This document shows positions 42,698 to 57,358 of a stretch of DNA of 64,000 bases, one piece after another. Made by a program: the position numbers and the translations under genes. Numbering within the stretch: position 1 is the stretch's first letter; each line of letters opens with the position of its first letter. This DNA is from Variovorax paradoxus (GTDB taxonomy: Bacteria > Pseudomonadota > Gammaproteobacteria > Burkholderiales > Burkholderiaceae_C), in the NCBI RefSeq assembly GCF_029919115.1, contig NZ_CP123990.1, positions 5,048,501-5,112,500 of the forward strand. The letters run 5' to 3'. The notes under the pieces were generated by a model. It made no database searches. It saw only the letters and a list, made by a program, of their open reading frames with translations, and was not told where the DNA came from.

Positions 42698-42844
42698 ATG
42701 TGGAAACTCGTTGTCGGCTTTGTCATTTTTGCCGCCATTGCCCTGTACGTGATCTCGAAGGCCGGCGACAAGGTCGACATGTCCGGCGAGAAGCATGGCG
42801 GTGACGCGATGCACGAGCCCGCGCCCGCTGCGCCCGCCAAGTAA
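42698..42844 (+). CDS. 48-residue single-pass membrane protein
   Basis: A small gene, 49 codons with stop. CAGGAG lies 9 bases before the ATG. Residues 3-19 (KLVVGFVIFAAIALYVI) form one transmembrane helix. A charged, Asp/Lys/His-containing tail ends in an Ala/Pro stretch (PAPAAPAK). It starts after a terminator and ends 4 bases before the convergent receptor gene. It was not recognised as a named family; codon use and the ribosome site support translation. Confidence 0.6.
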   Translation: MWKLVVGFVIFAAIALYVISKAGDKVDMSGEKHGGDAMHEPAPAAPAK

Positions 42845-42848
42845 CCAG

Positions 42849-43970
42849 CTACCGCCTGAATCGGCCTTCGCTGACGATCGACAGGTCGACATAGTCGATG
42901 CCGGTGTGGTCCTGCGGCGAATAGTTCACCTCGAGCCTGCCGCCCACGTCGTATTGAAAGCGGTTGAGCGTGGCAACCAGCCTGGCGCGGGTCGGCTTGG
43001 GGCCGGTGCGGCGCAGGGCCTCCACCAGCACCTTGGTGGCAACAAAGCCTTCGAGCAGCGCCGGCGACAGTTCGGTCTGCCCCCTGGCCTGTGCAAGTGC
43101 CATTGCCTCCTTGACCAGCGGATGGCCGAACGCGCGCTCGTAGGGCAGCACCTGCGTGACGATCACGCCGGTGCTGGCCGAACCGAGCTCCTTGATGAAG
43201 CCCGATGCCGCGTTGTTCGACAGCGTGATGATCTGCGCCGCCGAGCCCGCGGCGCGCAGCCCCTTCACGCCGTCGGTCACTGCGGTGCCGGAGCCGATCC
43301 ACAGCACCGCCTGGGCTTTGGCCTTGACCAGCTGAGGCACGATGGCCGCAAAGTCGGGCTTGCTGCGATCGGCCAGCGCGACCAAGGCCGGCGCCAGCCC
43401 CGCGCGCTCGAAGCCCTTGCTCGCGCCTTCCATCGCGTCCCTGCCAAAGGAATCGTCGGCCTGGACCACGGCAATGCGCTGGATGCCGGTGGTGGCCAGG
43501 TGCAGCACTGCTCTTTCGGCCTCGCGCTGGTAGGTCGAGCGCACGTTGAATACATTCTTCTGTAGCGGCTGGTGCAACGCCATGGCGCCGGTCGAAGGGC
43601 CGACCAGCGCCACGCCGTATTTGTCGAGCAGGGGGATGACGGCAATGGTGTTGGGCGTGCCGCGGTTGAGCAGCAGCGCCAGCACCTTCTTGTCCTCGAT
43701 GAGGATGCGGGTGTTCTCGACCGAACGCTTGGGGTCCAGGCCGTCGTCCAGCCGGATCACCTCGATCTGCTCGCCGTGAATGCCTCCTTGGGCGTTGACA
43801 TGGTCGATGACCAGCTGCGAGCCCATGATCGTTTCCTTCACGCCCACCGCCGCCGGTCCCGACAGGTCGGCCGACTGGCCGATGACGATTTGCGCCGATG
43901 CGCCGGAGACCGCCACGGCCAAGCTCACGGCCAAGAAGAGCGCGGCGGCGCGGAAACTGTACATCTTCAT
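42849..43970 (-). CDS. Branched-chain-amino-acid-type ABC receptor (second of tandem pair)
   Basis: A 373-residue periplasmic binding protein of the LivJ/type I fold. The signal peptide is about residues 1-26 (ending SGASAQ). The fold is marked by IVIGQSADLSGPAAVGVKETIMG, YGVALVGPSTGAMALHQPL and AVVQADDSFGRDAMEGA. It is clearly paralogous to the receptor just upstream (44129-45235), sharing most landmarks, including the ending YSPQDHTGIDYVDLSIVSEGRF. No permease or ATPase gene is adjacent. Aromatic or branched carboxylates are usual ligands for such orphans. Confidence 0.9.
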   Translation of the reverse strand: MKMYSFRAAALFLAVSLAVAVSGASAQIVIGQSADLSGPAAVGVKETIMGSQLVIDHVNAQGGIHGEQIEVIRLDDGLDPKRSVENTRILIEDKKVLALLLNRGTPNTIAVIPLLDKYGVALVGPSTGAMALHQPLQKNVFNVRSTYQREAERAVLHLATTGIQRIAVVQADDSFGRDAMEGASKGFERAGLAPALVALADRSKPDFAAIVPQLVKAKAQAVLWIGSGTAVTDGVKGLRAAGSAAQIITLSNNAASGFIKELGSASTGVIVTQVLPYERAFGHPLVKEAMALAQARGQTELSPALLEGFVATKVLVEALRRTGPKPTRARLVATLNRFQYDVGGRLEVNYSPQDHTGIDYVDLSIVSEGRFRR

Positions 43971-44023
43971 CGAACGAGCCTTTACGCGAAGCGGATGCTT
44001 CCGTCGGAAGATGCGCAAATGTG

Positions 44024-44055
44024 TTCCAGCGAGTGGCGTTCACTCGCTCGTGGAA
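44024..44055 (-). promoter_or_regulatory. Strong hairpin between tandem receptor genes
   Basis: AGCGAGTG pairs with CACTCGCT around a 5-base loop (44028-44048), extended by TTCCA/TGGAA after a small bulge. No U run follows, so it looks more like an mRNA-stabilising or differential-expression element between cistrons than a terminator. Confidence 0.5.
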
Positions 44056-44128
44056 ACCCTGTCAAACCATAGTTGCCCATGGCATGGGCAGGGAGCCCAC
44101 GCAACAACGCGGACCGCGCGGGCGCGGT

Positions 44129-45235
44129 TTACCGCTTGAAGCGGCCGTCGCTGATGATCGCCAGGTCGGCGAAGTCGATGCCCGAATGGTCCTGCGGCGA
44201 ATAGCTCACTTCCAAGCCGCCGAGGTCATAGGCACGCAGGGTTTCGAGTGCTGCAAGCACCTTGGCACGCGTGGGCTTCGGCCCGGCGCGGCGCAGTGCC
44301 TCCACCAGCACCTTGGCCGAGGCAAAGCCCTCCAGCGCCGCTGGCGAGAGCTCGGCCTGGCCCTTGGCCTGCGCAAGCGCCATCGCCTCCTTGACCATCG
44401 GGTAGCTGATGGAGCGCTCGTTCGGAAACACTTGCGTCACGATCACGCCTTTGCTCGCGTCGCCCAGCTGCTTGATGAAGCCCGACGAGGCGTTGTTGGA
44501 CAAGGTGACCACCTGCGCGAACGACCCGGCGGCGCGCAGCGCCTTGATGCCGTCGACCACCGCCACGCCCGAGCCGATCCACAGCACCGCCTGCGCATTG
44601 GCGTCCTTGATGGCGGGCACGATGGACTTGTAGTCGGGCTTCTCGCGGTCGGCCGGCACGGTGACGATGGGCTTGGCCTGCGCCTTGGCAAAACCGGTCA
44701 TTGCGCCTTCGAGCGCGTCCTGGCCGAAGGAGTCGGTCACGTAGACCACCGCGATGCGCGCAATGCCGGTGGTGAGCAGGTGCTGGACCGCCTTCTCGGC
44801 TTCGCGCTGGTAGGTGGCTCGCACGTTGAACACGTGCTTGAGAACCGGCTTGTGCAACGCCATGGCGCCGGTGGAAGGCGCAATCAGCGGCACGCCGTGC
44901 TTGTCGAGCCAGGGCACGATGGCTTGCGAGTGCGGGGTGCCACGGCTCAGGAACAGCGCCAGCACCTTCTTGTCTTCGATCAGAACGCGGGCGTTTTCGC
45001 TGGCGCGCTTCACGTCGAACGCATCGTCCATGCGGAGGATCTCGATCTTCTCCCCGTGAATGCCGCCCTGGGCATTGGCGGCATCGATCACCAGCTGGGC
45101 GCCGCCCAGGGCTTCATTGACGCTGGCGGCCACCGAGCCGGTCACGCCCGTGGTCTGGCCGATCAGGATCTGGGCCGAAGCGGCCGTGGCCACCATCGTC
45201 AGGAGGGCGGCGCAAATTGCGTGCAGCGTCTTCAT
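44129..45235 (-). CDS. Branched-chain-amino-acid-type ABC receptor (first of tandem pair)
   Basis: A 368-residue periplasmic binding protein with a signal peptide ending ATAASAQ and the segments ILIGQTTGVTGSVAASVNEALG, GVPLIAPSTGAMALHKPV and AVVYVTDSFGQDALEGA. It is the paralogue of the following gene, from which it is separated by 158 bases with a strong hairpin. The high similarity throughout points to a local tandem duplication followed by divergence of ligand-contact regions. It is divergent from the double-length UvrA gene. Confidence 0.9.
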   Translation of the reverse strand: MKTLHAICAALLTMVATAASAQILIGQTTGVTGSVAASVNEALGGAQLVIDAANAQGGIHGEKIEILRMDDAFDVKRASENARVLIEDKKVLALFLSRGTPHSQAIVPWLDKHGVPLIAPSTGAMALHKPVLKHVFNVRATYQREAEKAVQHLLTTGIARIAVVYVTDSFGQDALEGAMTGFAKAQAKPIVTVPADREKPDYKSIVPAIKDANAQAVLWIGSGVAVVDGIKALRAAGSFAQVVTLSNNASSGFIKQLGDASKGVIVTQVFPNERSISYPMVKEAMALAQAKGQAELSPAALEGFASAKVLVEALRRAGPKPTRAKVLAALETLRAYDLGGLEVSYSPQDHSGIDFADLAIISDGRFKR

Positions 45236-45414
45236 GGGTAATCTTCCTCAAGCGGCCAAGTCAGGTAAACGTAAACAAAATCCGCTATTTGTTACTCAAA
45301 GTGTCTGAGGCTGAATCCGTATAAACCCCTGCACGCACACAGTCCATGTGACGGAGTGCACAAATTCGTCACCAGCCACTCCCTAGAATGTTTGCCCCAC
45401 CCCCCAAGGCACTC

Positions 45415-51264
<5,850 letters not shown>

Positions 51265-51271
51265 TGCAGCA

Positions 51272-51300
51272 CTGCGGACCGGCAAACGCCGGTTCCGCAG
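51272..51300 (+). terminator. Hairpin just after uvrA
   Basis: CTGCGGA-CCGGC pairs with GCCGG-TTCCGCAG with one bulged base, starting 8 bases after the stop. It lacks a T run (GGGG follows), so it may be a 3'-end protecting hairpin or a weak terminator. Confidence 0.45.
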
Positions 51301-51434
51301 GGGCTCGCAAAGCGCCGCAAGCGGGCGCACAATGGCTTCAATCCTTGGCGCAGGCGCATCCTGAATCAGCCATGGGGGATCGAGTCGGGTGACAGGATGA
51401 AGCGCCGTGCCGGGGCTACGCAAGGAGCCATGTC

Positions 51435-52484
51435 ATGACCCGCTTCATCGATGTTCACAGCCTGGTTCGCCTGGTGGACGAAACCGGCGTTCCGCAATTT
51501 CTCACGGCGTTGGCCGACGCGCTGCGCGACGACTTTCTGCGCTGGCGTGAGTTCGATAAAAAAGCGCGCGTGGCGAGCCATTCGCACCTTGGCGTGATCG
51601 AGCTGATGCCGGTGGCGGACGACGGCGCCTACGCCTTCAAGTACGTCAACGGCCATCCGCACAACACGCAGGTCGGCTTGCCCACCGTCATGGCCTTCGG
51701 CGTTCTGGCCGAGGTCGACACCGGCTACCCGGTGCTGCTCTCCGAGCTCACGCTCACCACCGCGCTGCGCACCGCCGCTACTTCGGCCATGGCGGCGCAG
51801 GCCTTGGCGCGGCCTGGCTCGCGCAGCATGGCGCTCATCGGCAACGGCTCGCAAAGCGAGTTCCAGGCGCTGGCTTTCCATGCATTGCTGGGCATCGAGG
51901 AAGTGCGCGTGTTCGACATCGACGCGCGGGCGACCGACAAGCTGGTGCGCCACTTGTCCGTCTGCACGCCGCTCGATGTGGTGCGCGCCCGCTCCGTGGC
52001 CGAGGCCGTGCGCGGCGCGGACATCGTCACCACCATCACGGCTTTCCAGGGGCAGGCCACCGTTCTCACGCCCGACATGATCGACCCCGGCATGCACATC
52101 AATGCCGTGGGCGGCGATTCGCCCGGCAAGACCGAGCTGCACCCCGATGTGCTGCGCCTGGCGCGCGTGTTCGTCGAATACGAGGCCCAGACCCGCGTGG
52201 AGGGCGAGATCCAGCAGCTGCCGGCCGGCTTTCCGGTGCACGAACTCTGGAAGGTGCTTGTCGGCGACGTGCCGGGCCGCGAAACCGCCGACCAGGTCAC
52301 GGTGTTCGATTCGGTCGGCTTCGCGCTCGAGGACTACACCGCGTTGCGCTACATCCACCAGCTGGCCATCGAACGGGGTGTGGGCCAGCAGATTGCGCTG
52401 GTGCCCGAGCTGGACGACCCGAAGGATCTGTTCGGCCTGACTGCATCGGGCCGGCGCCGCGCGGTGCTGCGGCGTGCGGCATGA
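51435..52484 (+). CDS. Ornithine cyclodeaminase
   Basis: A 349-residue NAD-dependent enzyme of the ornithine cyclodeaminase/mu-crystallin family, which turns L-ornithine into L-proline and ammonia. Diagnostic segments are YAFKYVNGHP (substrate-binding Lys), MALIGNGSQSEFQALAF (Rossmann loop), INAVGGDSPGKTELHPDVL, and FDSVGFALEDYTALRY, which includes the catalytic Asp region of the Pseudomonas putida enzyme. AAGGAG precedes the ATG. It is followed 7 bases later by an acetylpolyamine-deacetylase-like gene, which fits a joint role in arginine/polyamine nitrogen use. Confidence 0.92.
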   Translation: MTRFIDVHSLVRLVDETGVPQFLTALADALRDDFLRWREFDKKARVASHSHLGVIELMPVADDGAYAFKYVNGHPHNTQVGLPTVMAFGVLAEVDTGYPVLLSELTLTTALRTAATSAMAAQALARPGSRSMALIGNGSQSEFQALAFHALLGIEEVRVFDIDARATDKLVRHLSVCTPLDVVRARSVAEAVRGADIVTTITAFQGQATVLTPDMIDPGMHINAVGGDSPGKTELHPDVLRLARVFVEYEAQTRVEGEIQQLPAGFPVHELWKVLVGDVPGRETADQVTVFDSVGFALEDYTALRYIHQLAIERGVGQQIALVPELDDPKDLFGLTASGRRRAVLRRAA

Positions 52485-52491
52485 TCCAGGC

Positions 52492-53538
52492 ATGCTCACC
52501 ATCTACAACGACCAGCACGCGCTTCACCAAGGCAAAGTCGAGATGTTCCGCGGCGAGTTGGTGCCGTGCTTCGAGGTGCCCGACCGCGTCGACCACGTGA
52601 AGCATGAACTGGAGCGCCGGCGCCTGGGCCCGCTGCAGATGCCAGACCATTTCGACGAAGCCCTGCTGGCCAAGGTGCATGCGCCGCGCTACCTGGACTT
52701 CATTGCGCATGCCTGGGACGAGTGGGTGGCGCTAGACGCAGCCAACGCCTCGCGCGATGCGCTGCCTTCGTACTGGCCCACGCGCGGCATGCGCACCGAT
52801 GTGCTGCCCCAGAGCTTCCCGGCCCGCCTGGGCCTGTTCTCGTTCGATGCGGGCACGCCGCTCACGGCCGGCAGCTGGGCCGCTGCGCGGCACGGCGCCG
52901 CCTGTGCATGGACCGCGGCGCAGCGCGTCATTGATGGGCGTCGCGCCGCCTTTGCACTCACGCGGCCGCCCGGCCATCATGCGGGTGCCGATTTCTTTGG
53001 TGGCTACTGCTTCGTCAACAACGCCGCTGTCGCTGCACAGGCGCTGCGCGATGCCGGCGTGGAACGCGTTGCCGTGCTCGACGTGGACTACCACCACGGC
53101 AACGGCACGCAGGCCATCTTCTACGAACGAAGCGATGTTCACTTTGCAAGCTTGCACGGAGACCCGCTCACCGACTACCCGTATTACCTGGGCCATGCCG
53201 ACGAGCGCGGCGCGGGCCAAGGAGAGGGCTTCAACCACAACCTGCCGCTCGCGCGCGGCACCGGCTTTTCCGCTTGGCGAGCGGCTCTCAAGTCGGCGCT
53301 CGACGGCATCGCGAAAGTGAAGGCCGGTGCCCTGGTGGTGTCGCTCGGCGTCGACACCTTCGAGGGGGATCCGATCTCCGGATTCAAGCTGAAAAGCGAG
53401 GACTACCTGCGCATGGGAGAAGACCTGGCGGGCGCGGGGCTGCCCACGGTGTTCGTGTTCGAAGGTGGCTACGCGGTCGCGGAAGTCGGCATCAACACCG
53501 TGAACGTGCTCGAAGGTTTTGGCCAGCGGGCCGGCTGA
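52492..53538 (+). CDS. Histone-deacetylase-fold acetylpolyamine amidohydrolase-like
   Basis: A 348-residue zinc hydrolase of the HDAC/ApaH superfamily. The active site is visible as LTRPPGHHAG (tandem His), AVLDVDYHHGNGTQ (zinc Asp and His) and SLGVDTFEGDPIS (second Asp). The insertion SLHGDPLTDYPYYLGHADERG is characteristic of acetylpolyamine amidohydrolases, which remove acetyl groups from putrescine or cadaverine derivatives. The ATG at 52492 is 7 bases after the ornithine cyclodeaminase stop, so the two form an operon. Confidence 0.88.
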   Translation: MLTIYNDQHALHQGKVEMFRGELVPCFEVPDRVDHVKHELERRRLGPLQMPDHFDEALLAKVHAPRYLDFIAHAWDEWVALDAANASRDALPSYWPTRGMRTDVLPQSFPARLGLFSFDAGTPLTAGSWAAARHGAACAWTAAQRVIDGRRAAFALTRPPGHHAGADFFGGYCFVNNAAVAAQALRDAGVERVAVLDVDYHHGNGTQAIFYERSDVHFASLHGDPLTDYPYYLGHADERGAGQGEGFNHNLPLARGTGFSAWRAALKSALDGIAKVKAGALVVSLGVDTFEGDPISGFKLKSEDYLRMGEDLAGAGLPTVFVFEGGYAVAEVGINTVNVLEGFGQRAG

Positions 53539-53635
53539 GCAACCTGGGCGACAGCAGTGGGGTGAGCCCCGATTGCCGGGGGCGGCGGGGCAAGGCCCAA
53601 TGCGCGGTTCATTTCAGTTTCAGGAGTCTTCCGCC

Positions 53636-54616
53636 ATGTCCCGCCGTTCCCTTCTCTGTGCCGCCACGCTTGCCGCGTGCGGACTTGCTTTTCCCTTGGC
53701 GGCGCTTGCCCAGGCCTTTCCCAGCAAGCCGATCAAGCTGGTCATCGCGTTCCCCGCGGGCGGCCCGACCGACATCACCATGCGCCAGCTGGCCGACAAC
53801 GCGAGCAAGATCCTCGGCCAGCCGGTCATCGTCGACAACAAGCCCGGCGCCGGCGGCACGCTGCCCGCACAGGCGCTGCAAACCTCGCAGCCCGACGGCT
53901 ACACGGTCGCGCAGATTCCGCTCGGCGTGTTCCGCCTGGGCTACACCACCAAGATCAACTGGGACCCGCTCAAGGACATCAGCTACGTCATCAATGTGAC
54001 GGGCTACGCCTTCGGCATCGTGGTGCCGGCCAGCAGCCCCTTCAAGACCTGGGCCGACTTTGTCGCCTATGCCAAGGCCAACCCCGGCAAGCTCACCTAC
54101 GGCTCCACCGGCAACCTGACGAGTCCGCACCTCACGACGGAAATCATTGCGCAGAAGGCCGGCATCGAACTGCAGCACGTGCCCTACAAGGGCAGCGCCG
54201 ACCTGATGCTCGCCGTGGTCAGCGGCCAGCTGATGGCCGCTGCCGACAGCACCGGCTTTGCGCCGCAGGTCGAAGCCGGCAAGCTGCGCGTGCTGAACAC
54301 CTGGGGCGAAAAGCGCCTGGCCAAGTTCCCCGATGCACCGACGCTGAAGGAGCTGGGCTATGACGTGGTGCAGAACTCGCCGTTCGGCATTGGCGCACCC
54401 AAGGGGACGCCGCCCGAAGTGGTGAAGAAACTGCACGACGCATTCAAGCAGGCCATGGAAGAGCCGAGCTACGTGGCGTCGCTCGGCCGCTACGACATGC
54501 TGCCTAACTACATGAGCTCGGCCACCTACACCAAGTTTGCGCAGGAGACCGTGGTGAAGGAAAAGGCTGTCATCGAGAAGCTGGGCCTGGCGAAGGAACA
54601 GCCGAAGACGAACTGA
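53636..54616 (+). CDS. Bug/TctC-family solute-binding protein
   Basis: A 326-residue Bug receptor. The signal peptide ends PLAALAQ. Motifs: FPSKPIKLVIAFPAGGPTDI, VDNKPGAGGTLPAQ, QPDGYTVAQ, HVPYKGSADLM. CAGGAG precedes the ATG. It lies 97 bases after the deacetylase gene, possibly in the same unit. The ligand is unknown. The 3' end overlaps the convergent TetR gene by 47 bases, a long tail-to-tail overlap. Confidence 0.92.
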   Translation: MSRRSLLCAATLAACGLAFPLAALAQAFPSKPIKLVIAFPAGGPTDITMRQLADNASKILGQPVIVDNKPGAGGTLPAQALQTSQPDGYTVAQIPLGVFRLGYTTKINWDPLKDISYVINVTGYAFGIVVPASSPFKTWADFVAYAKANPGKLTYGSTGNLTSPHLTTEIIAQKAGIELQHVPYKGSADLMLAVVSGQLMAAADSTGFAPQVEAGKLRVLNTWGEKRLAKFPDAPTLKELGYDVVQNSPFGIGAPKGTPPEVVKKLHDAFKQAMEEPSYVASLGRYDMLPNYMSSATYTKFAQETVVKEKAVIEKLGLAKEQPKTN

Positions 54617-55172
54617 TCGCAAACAGCTCGCCCACCAGCCGCTGGGCGAGCTCGGGCTTTACCGGCTCGGCGCCGAACACCAGCCGGAAAACGATGGGGG
54701 CGATCAGGTGATCGATGACCTGCTGCGTCTGGGGCGCATGCTCGCCGCGGGCGCGCGCCTGCTCGACCAGCGTGCCCGCCTCCTTGCGGCGGTTGCGCAG
54801 GCAGTCGGTGTCCGCGCCGTCGTTGGCCAAAGCGGCCGCGGCTTTCAACAAGGACTTGCTGCAGGGCTGCGCCAGATGGGTGATGAGTTCCTGCGCCCAG
54901 GCCACCAGGTCTTGCCGCAGCGAACCCGTGTCGGGCAGGGGCCGGTTCGGGTCGAGCCGATGGGTTGCGGTTTCGGCCAGCAGGCCTGACAGGTCGCCCC
55001 ATCGCCGGTAAATGCTCGAGGCGCTGACACCCGCGCGTTCGGCCACGGCGGGCACGGTGACGCGCTCACGGCCCTGCTCGGCCACCAGTTCTTCAAGGGC
55101 GGTGCGCACCAGTGCCTGCACTTGCGCGCTGCGGCCGCCGGGACGCTTGCTGGGAAGGACGACATCGTTCAT
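54570..55172 (-). CDS. TetR-family repressor of adjacent MFS gene
   Basis: A 200-residue TetR regulator with an N-terminal HTH (VTVPAVAERAGVSASSIYRRWGDLSGLL) and a TetR_C-type ligand domain. It is divergent from an MFS transporter across 88 bases containing dyads and a good sigma-70-like promoter, the standard drug-efflux repressor layout. The C-terminal coding end overlaps the Bug receptor gene. Confidence 0.9.
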   Translation of the reverse strand: MNDVVLPSKRPGGRSAQVQALVRTALEELVAEQGRERVTVPAVAERAGVSASSIYRRWGDLSGLLAETATHRLDPNRPLPDTGSLRQDLVAWAQELITHLAQPCSKSLLKAAAALANDGADTDCLRNRRKEAGTLVEQARARGEHAPQTQQVIDHLIAPIVFRLVFGAEPVKPELAQRLVGELFAISSSSAVPSPGPASR

Positions 55173-55178
55173 GGCAAC

Positions 55179-55251
55179 ACTTTAACGCAAAGTTATTTGC
55201 TTTAGTGAATATGCAGGTCTAGAATCGCAAAAGCTAAAAGAGTTGCGTTAA
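55179..55251. promoter_or_regulatory. TetR/MFS divergent promoter with operators
   Basis: ACTTT-AACGC-AAAGT (55179-55193) is a 15-bp dyad. TTAACGCAA (55182-55190) recurs inverted as TTGCGTTAA (55243-55251). Between them TTGCTT (55197-55202), 17 bases and TAGAAT (55220-55225) form a sigma-70-type promoter for the MFS gene. A repressor bound at both sites would bracket it. Confidence 0.6.
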
Positions 55252-55260
55252 GGATCTGCC

Positions 55261-56529
55261 ATGTCGTCCTCCTGCCCTGAACTCGCGGTTGCCACAGCCG
55301 CCACCGCCACTCGGTCCAAGCCCTGGCGCCTTCCGGCGTCTGTCAGCTTTGCGCTGCTGGGTGCCGTGCTCTTTGCGTTCTTCTTTGCCGCGGCCGCGCC
55401 GTCGCCGCTTTTCGTGGTGTTCCAGCACGCCTGGGGGTTTTCGGCGTCGATGCTCACCGTGGCTTTTGCGGTCTATGCCATTGCGCTCCTGATTTCGCTG
55501 CTGGTGGCGGGATCGCTGTCGGACCACATCGGGCGCCGACCAGTGGTGCTGGGGGCGCTGGTGCTGCAGGCAGTGGCCATGGGGCTCTTCCTGCTGGCGC
55601 ATGACATCGCCGGGCTGATTGCCGCGCGCATCGTGCAGGGCGTGGCCACGGGCGTGGCAAGCGGCGCGCTGAGCGCGGCGGTGGTCGAGGCGGCGCCGGC
55701 GTCGCGCAAGCGGCTGGGAGCATTGATCACGAGCGTGTCACCGCTTTCAGGGCTCGCCGTGGGGGCGCTGCTGACGGGCATGGCGGTGAAGTTCACAGGC
55801 GTGCCGGTGGCGCTGGTCTTCGGCGTGCTGGCCGCGGTGTTCGCGCTGGGCGCAGTCGCAGTGCTGTGGCTGCCCGAAACCGTGACGCCGCGTGCCGGTG
55901 CGATGGCCTCGCTGGTGCCGCGCGTTTCGATTCCTGCGCGGGCGCGGCGCGAGTTTGCGCGCGGCCTGCCGGTGCTTGTCGTGGTGTGGGCGCTCGGAGG
56001 CCTGCAACTGTCGCTTGCGCCCTCGCTGATGCACCACGTGTTCGGCATCGACAACGGCGTGGTCAACGGCCTCACGATTGCGGTGCTGTCAGGCTTCGGT
56101 GCGGTCGCGCCCACGCTGCTGGGCCGCCTGGGTGCGCCTCGTTCGGTCATCTTTGGCACAGTCAGCATCGCGGTCGGGTTGGTGTTGCTGCTGGCTTCGC
56201 TGGCCACGCAGTCGCTCACGCTTTTCTTCGTCGGCACGGCAGTCGCGGGAATCGGCTTTGGCGGCGCGTTCTCCGCGCTGATTCAAATTCTGGCTCCGCT
56301 TGCCGACGCCCATGAGCGCGGTGAGTTGTTCGCGGCGATCTTCGTGGTCTCTTACCTTGCGTTCAGCCTGCCCGCAATGCTCGCGGGCTTTCTGGTGGCA
56401 CCGCTGGGGCTTCTGCGCGTGGCGGAAGGTTATGCAGCGGTGCTGCTGCTTATCGCGGCCTTCGGTGTCTGGCGCCAATGGGCAGCGCTGCGGGGCGCGT
56501 CGGAACGGAACGTGCCGCTCACCGAATAG
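55261..56529 (+). CDS. MFS drug-type transporter
   Basis: A 422-residue major facilitator with about twelve helices. The TM2-3 loop has the motif SLSDHIGRRPVVLGAL. The arrangement with a divergent TetR gene suggests an inducible efflux pump. The ATG follows AAGGA at 10-base spacing. It ends inside the convergent HAD gene (11-base overlap). The substrate is unknown. Confidence 0.88.
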   Translation: MSSSCPELAVATAATATRSKPWRLPASVSFALLGAVLFAFFFAAAAPSPLFVVFQHAWGFSASMLTVAFAVYAIALLISLLVAGSLSDHIGRRPVVLGALVLQAVAMGLFLLAHDIAGLIAARIVQGVATGVASGALSAAVVEAAPASRKRLGALITSVSPLSGLAVGALLTGMAVKFTGVPVALVFGVLAAVFALGAVAVLWLPETVTPRAGAMASLVPRVSIPARARREFARGLPVLVVVWALGGLQLSLAPSLMHHVFGIDNGVVNGLTIAVLSGFGAVAPTLLGRLGAPRSVIFGTVSIAVGLVLLLASLATQSLTLFFVGTAVAGIGFGGAFSALIQILAPLADAHERGELFAAIFVVSYLAFSLPAMLAGFLVAPLGLLRVAEGYAAVLLLIAAFGVWRQWAALRGASERNVPLTE

Positions 56530-57358
56530 CACGCGCCGAGAGCACGGCGCGCGCCACCTCGGCAAAGCCCGCGCCGCGCTCGCCCTCGGTCACGTAGCGC
56601 GGCAGGTGCTCCAGCTGCGGCACAAAGCGTGCAACGTTGGCCACGCCGATGCTGCTCGCAAAGGTGCGGAACATCAGCTGGTCGTTGGTCGAATCACCCA
56701 CATAGGCCCAGCGGTCGAGCTCGTCGTCGAGCATGCGGCCCCAGAGCTCGCGCACGATCCAGCGCGCGCCTTCGAGCTTGTCGTTGTCGCCGTACCAGCC
56801 ATTGATGTGGATGCTGCTCACCGTGGCGTGCATGCCCTCGCGGCGCATCAGTGCCACCACCTGCGCAATGGTCTCGTCGCTCAACTGCACGAACTCGCTG
56901 TGGTCGATCGCAATGTCGGTCTCGCGGCCCGGTGAATCGGTGGCGCGCCGGGCGCCCGGGATCTCGCGCTCGATGCGCGCCAGCACGGCCTGCATGCGCT
57001 CGAAGTTGGCAGCGCGCGTGGGGGCATCTTGCTGGTAGCGCTTTTCGATCTTGCCCCCGGCGGCCGGCAGCAATGCCACCGCGCCGTTCTCGGCCACGAT
57101 CGCGTCGACCGGCCAGGTGTTGACGAAGGGCAGGCTCCAGCCCACCGGCCGGCCGGTGATCGCCACGATGGAAAGCCCCGCCGCCTTGAGGTCGCCGAGC
57201 GCCTGCAGTGCGTCGGCCGTGATCGCGCCTTCGCTGGTGAGCGTGTCGTCGATGTCGGTGAACACGCCGACGAGCGCACTGCGCGCGGGCGCGGCCCAGT
57301 GATCCAGCGGCAGCAGATGGGTGGGTGAGGGAGGCAGGGGCGACGAAGATGGAGACAT
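56519..57358 (-). CDS. HAD-superfamily IIB phosphatase
   Basis: A hydrolase of about 279 residues, of the HAD-IIB (Cof/sucrose-phosphatase-like) group. Motif I is VFTDIDDTLTSEGAI with the nucleophilic Asp; motif II is IVAITGRPVGW; motif IV is AYVGDSTNDQLMF. The C2 cap contains IHINGWYGDNDKLEG. Such enzymes act on sugar phosphates such as mannosylglycerate or sucrose phosphates. An in-frame ATG at 57394 is an alternative start and would add 12 residues. It is divergent from the ABC-2 exporter. Confidence 0.85.
   Translation of the reverse strand: MSPSSSPLPPSPTHLLPLDHWAAPARSALVGVFTDIDDTLTSEGAITADALQALGDLKAAGLSIVAITGRPVGWSLPFVNTWPVDAIVAENGAVALLPAAGGKIEKRYQQDAPTRAANFERMQAVLARIEREIPGARRATDSPGRETDIAIDHSEFVQLSDETIAQVVALMRREGMHATVSSIHINGWYGDNDKLEGARWIVRELWGRMLDDELDRWAYVGDSTNDQLMFRTFASSIGVANVARFVPQLEHLPRYVTEGERGAGFAEVARAVLSARAIR

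Noticed and set aside
44083..44100. GCCCATG-G-CATGGGC hairpin before the first receptor gene's end
   Set aside because: A short symmetric word without a T run and with a one-base loop; a real RNA hairpin or terminator is unlikely.
45300..45400. Possible LexA/SOS box upstream of uvrA (CTG...CAG words near 45331)
   Set aside because: The spacing between CTG and CAG is 8, not 10, and the central bases do not fit; no convincing SOS box was found.
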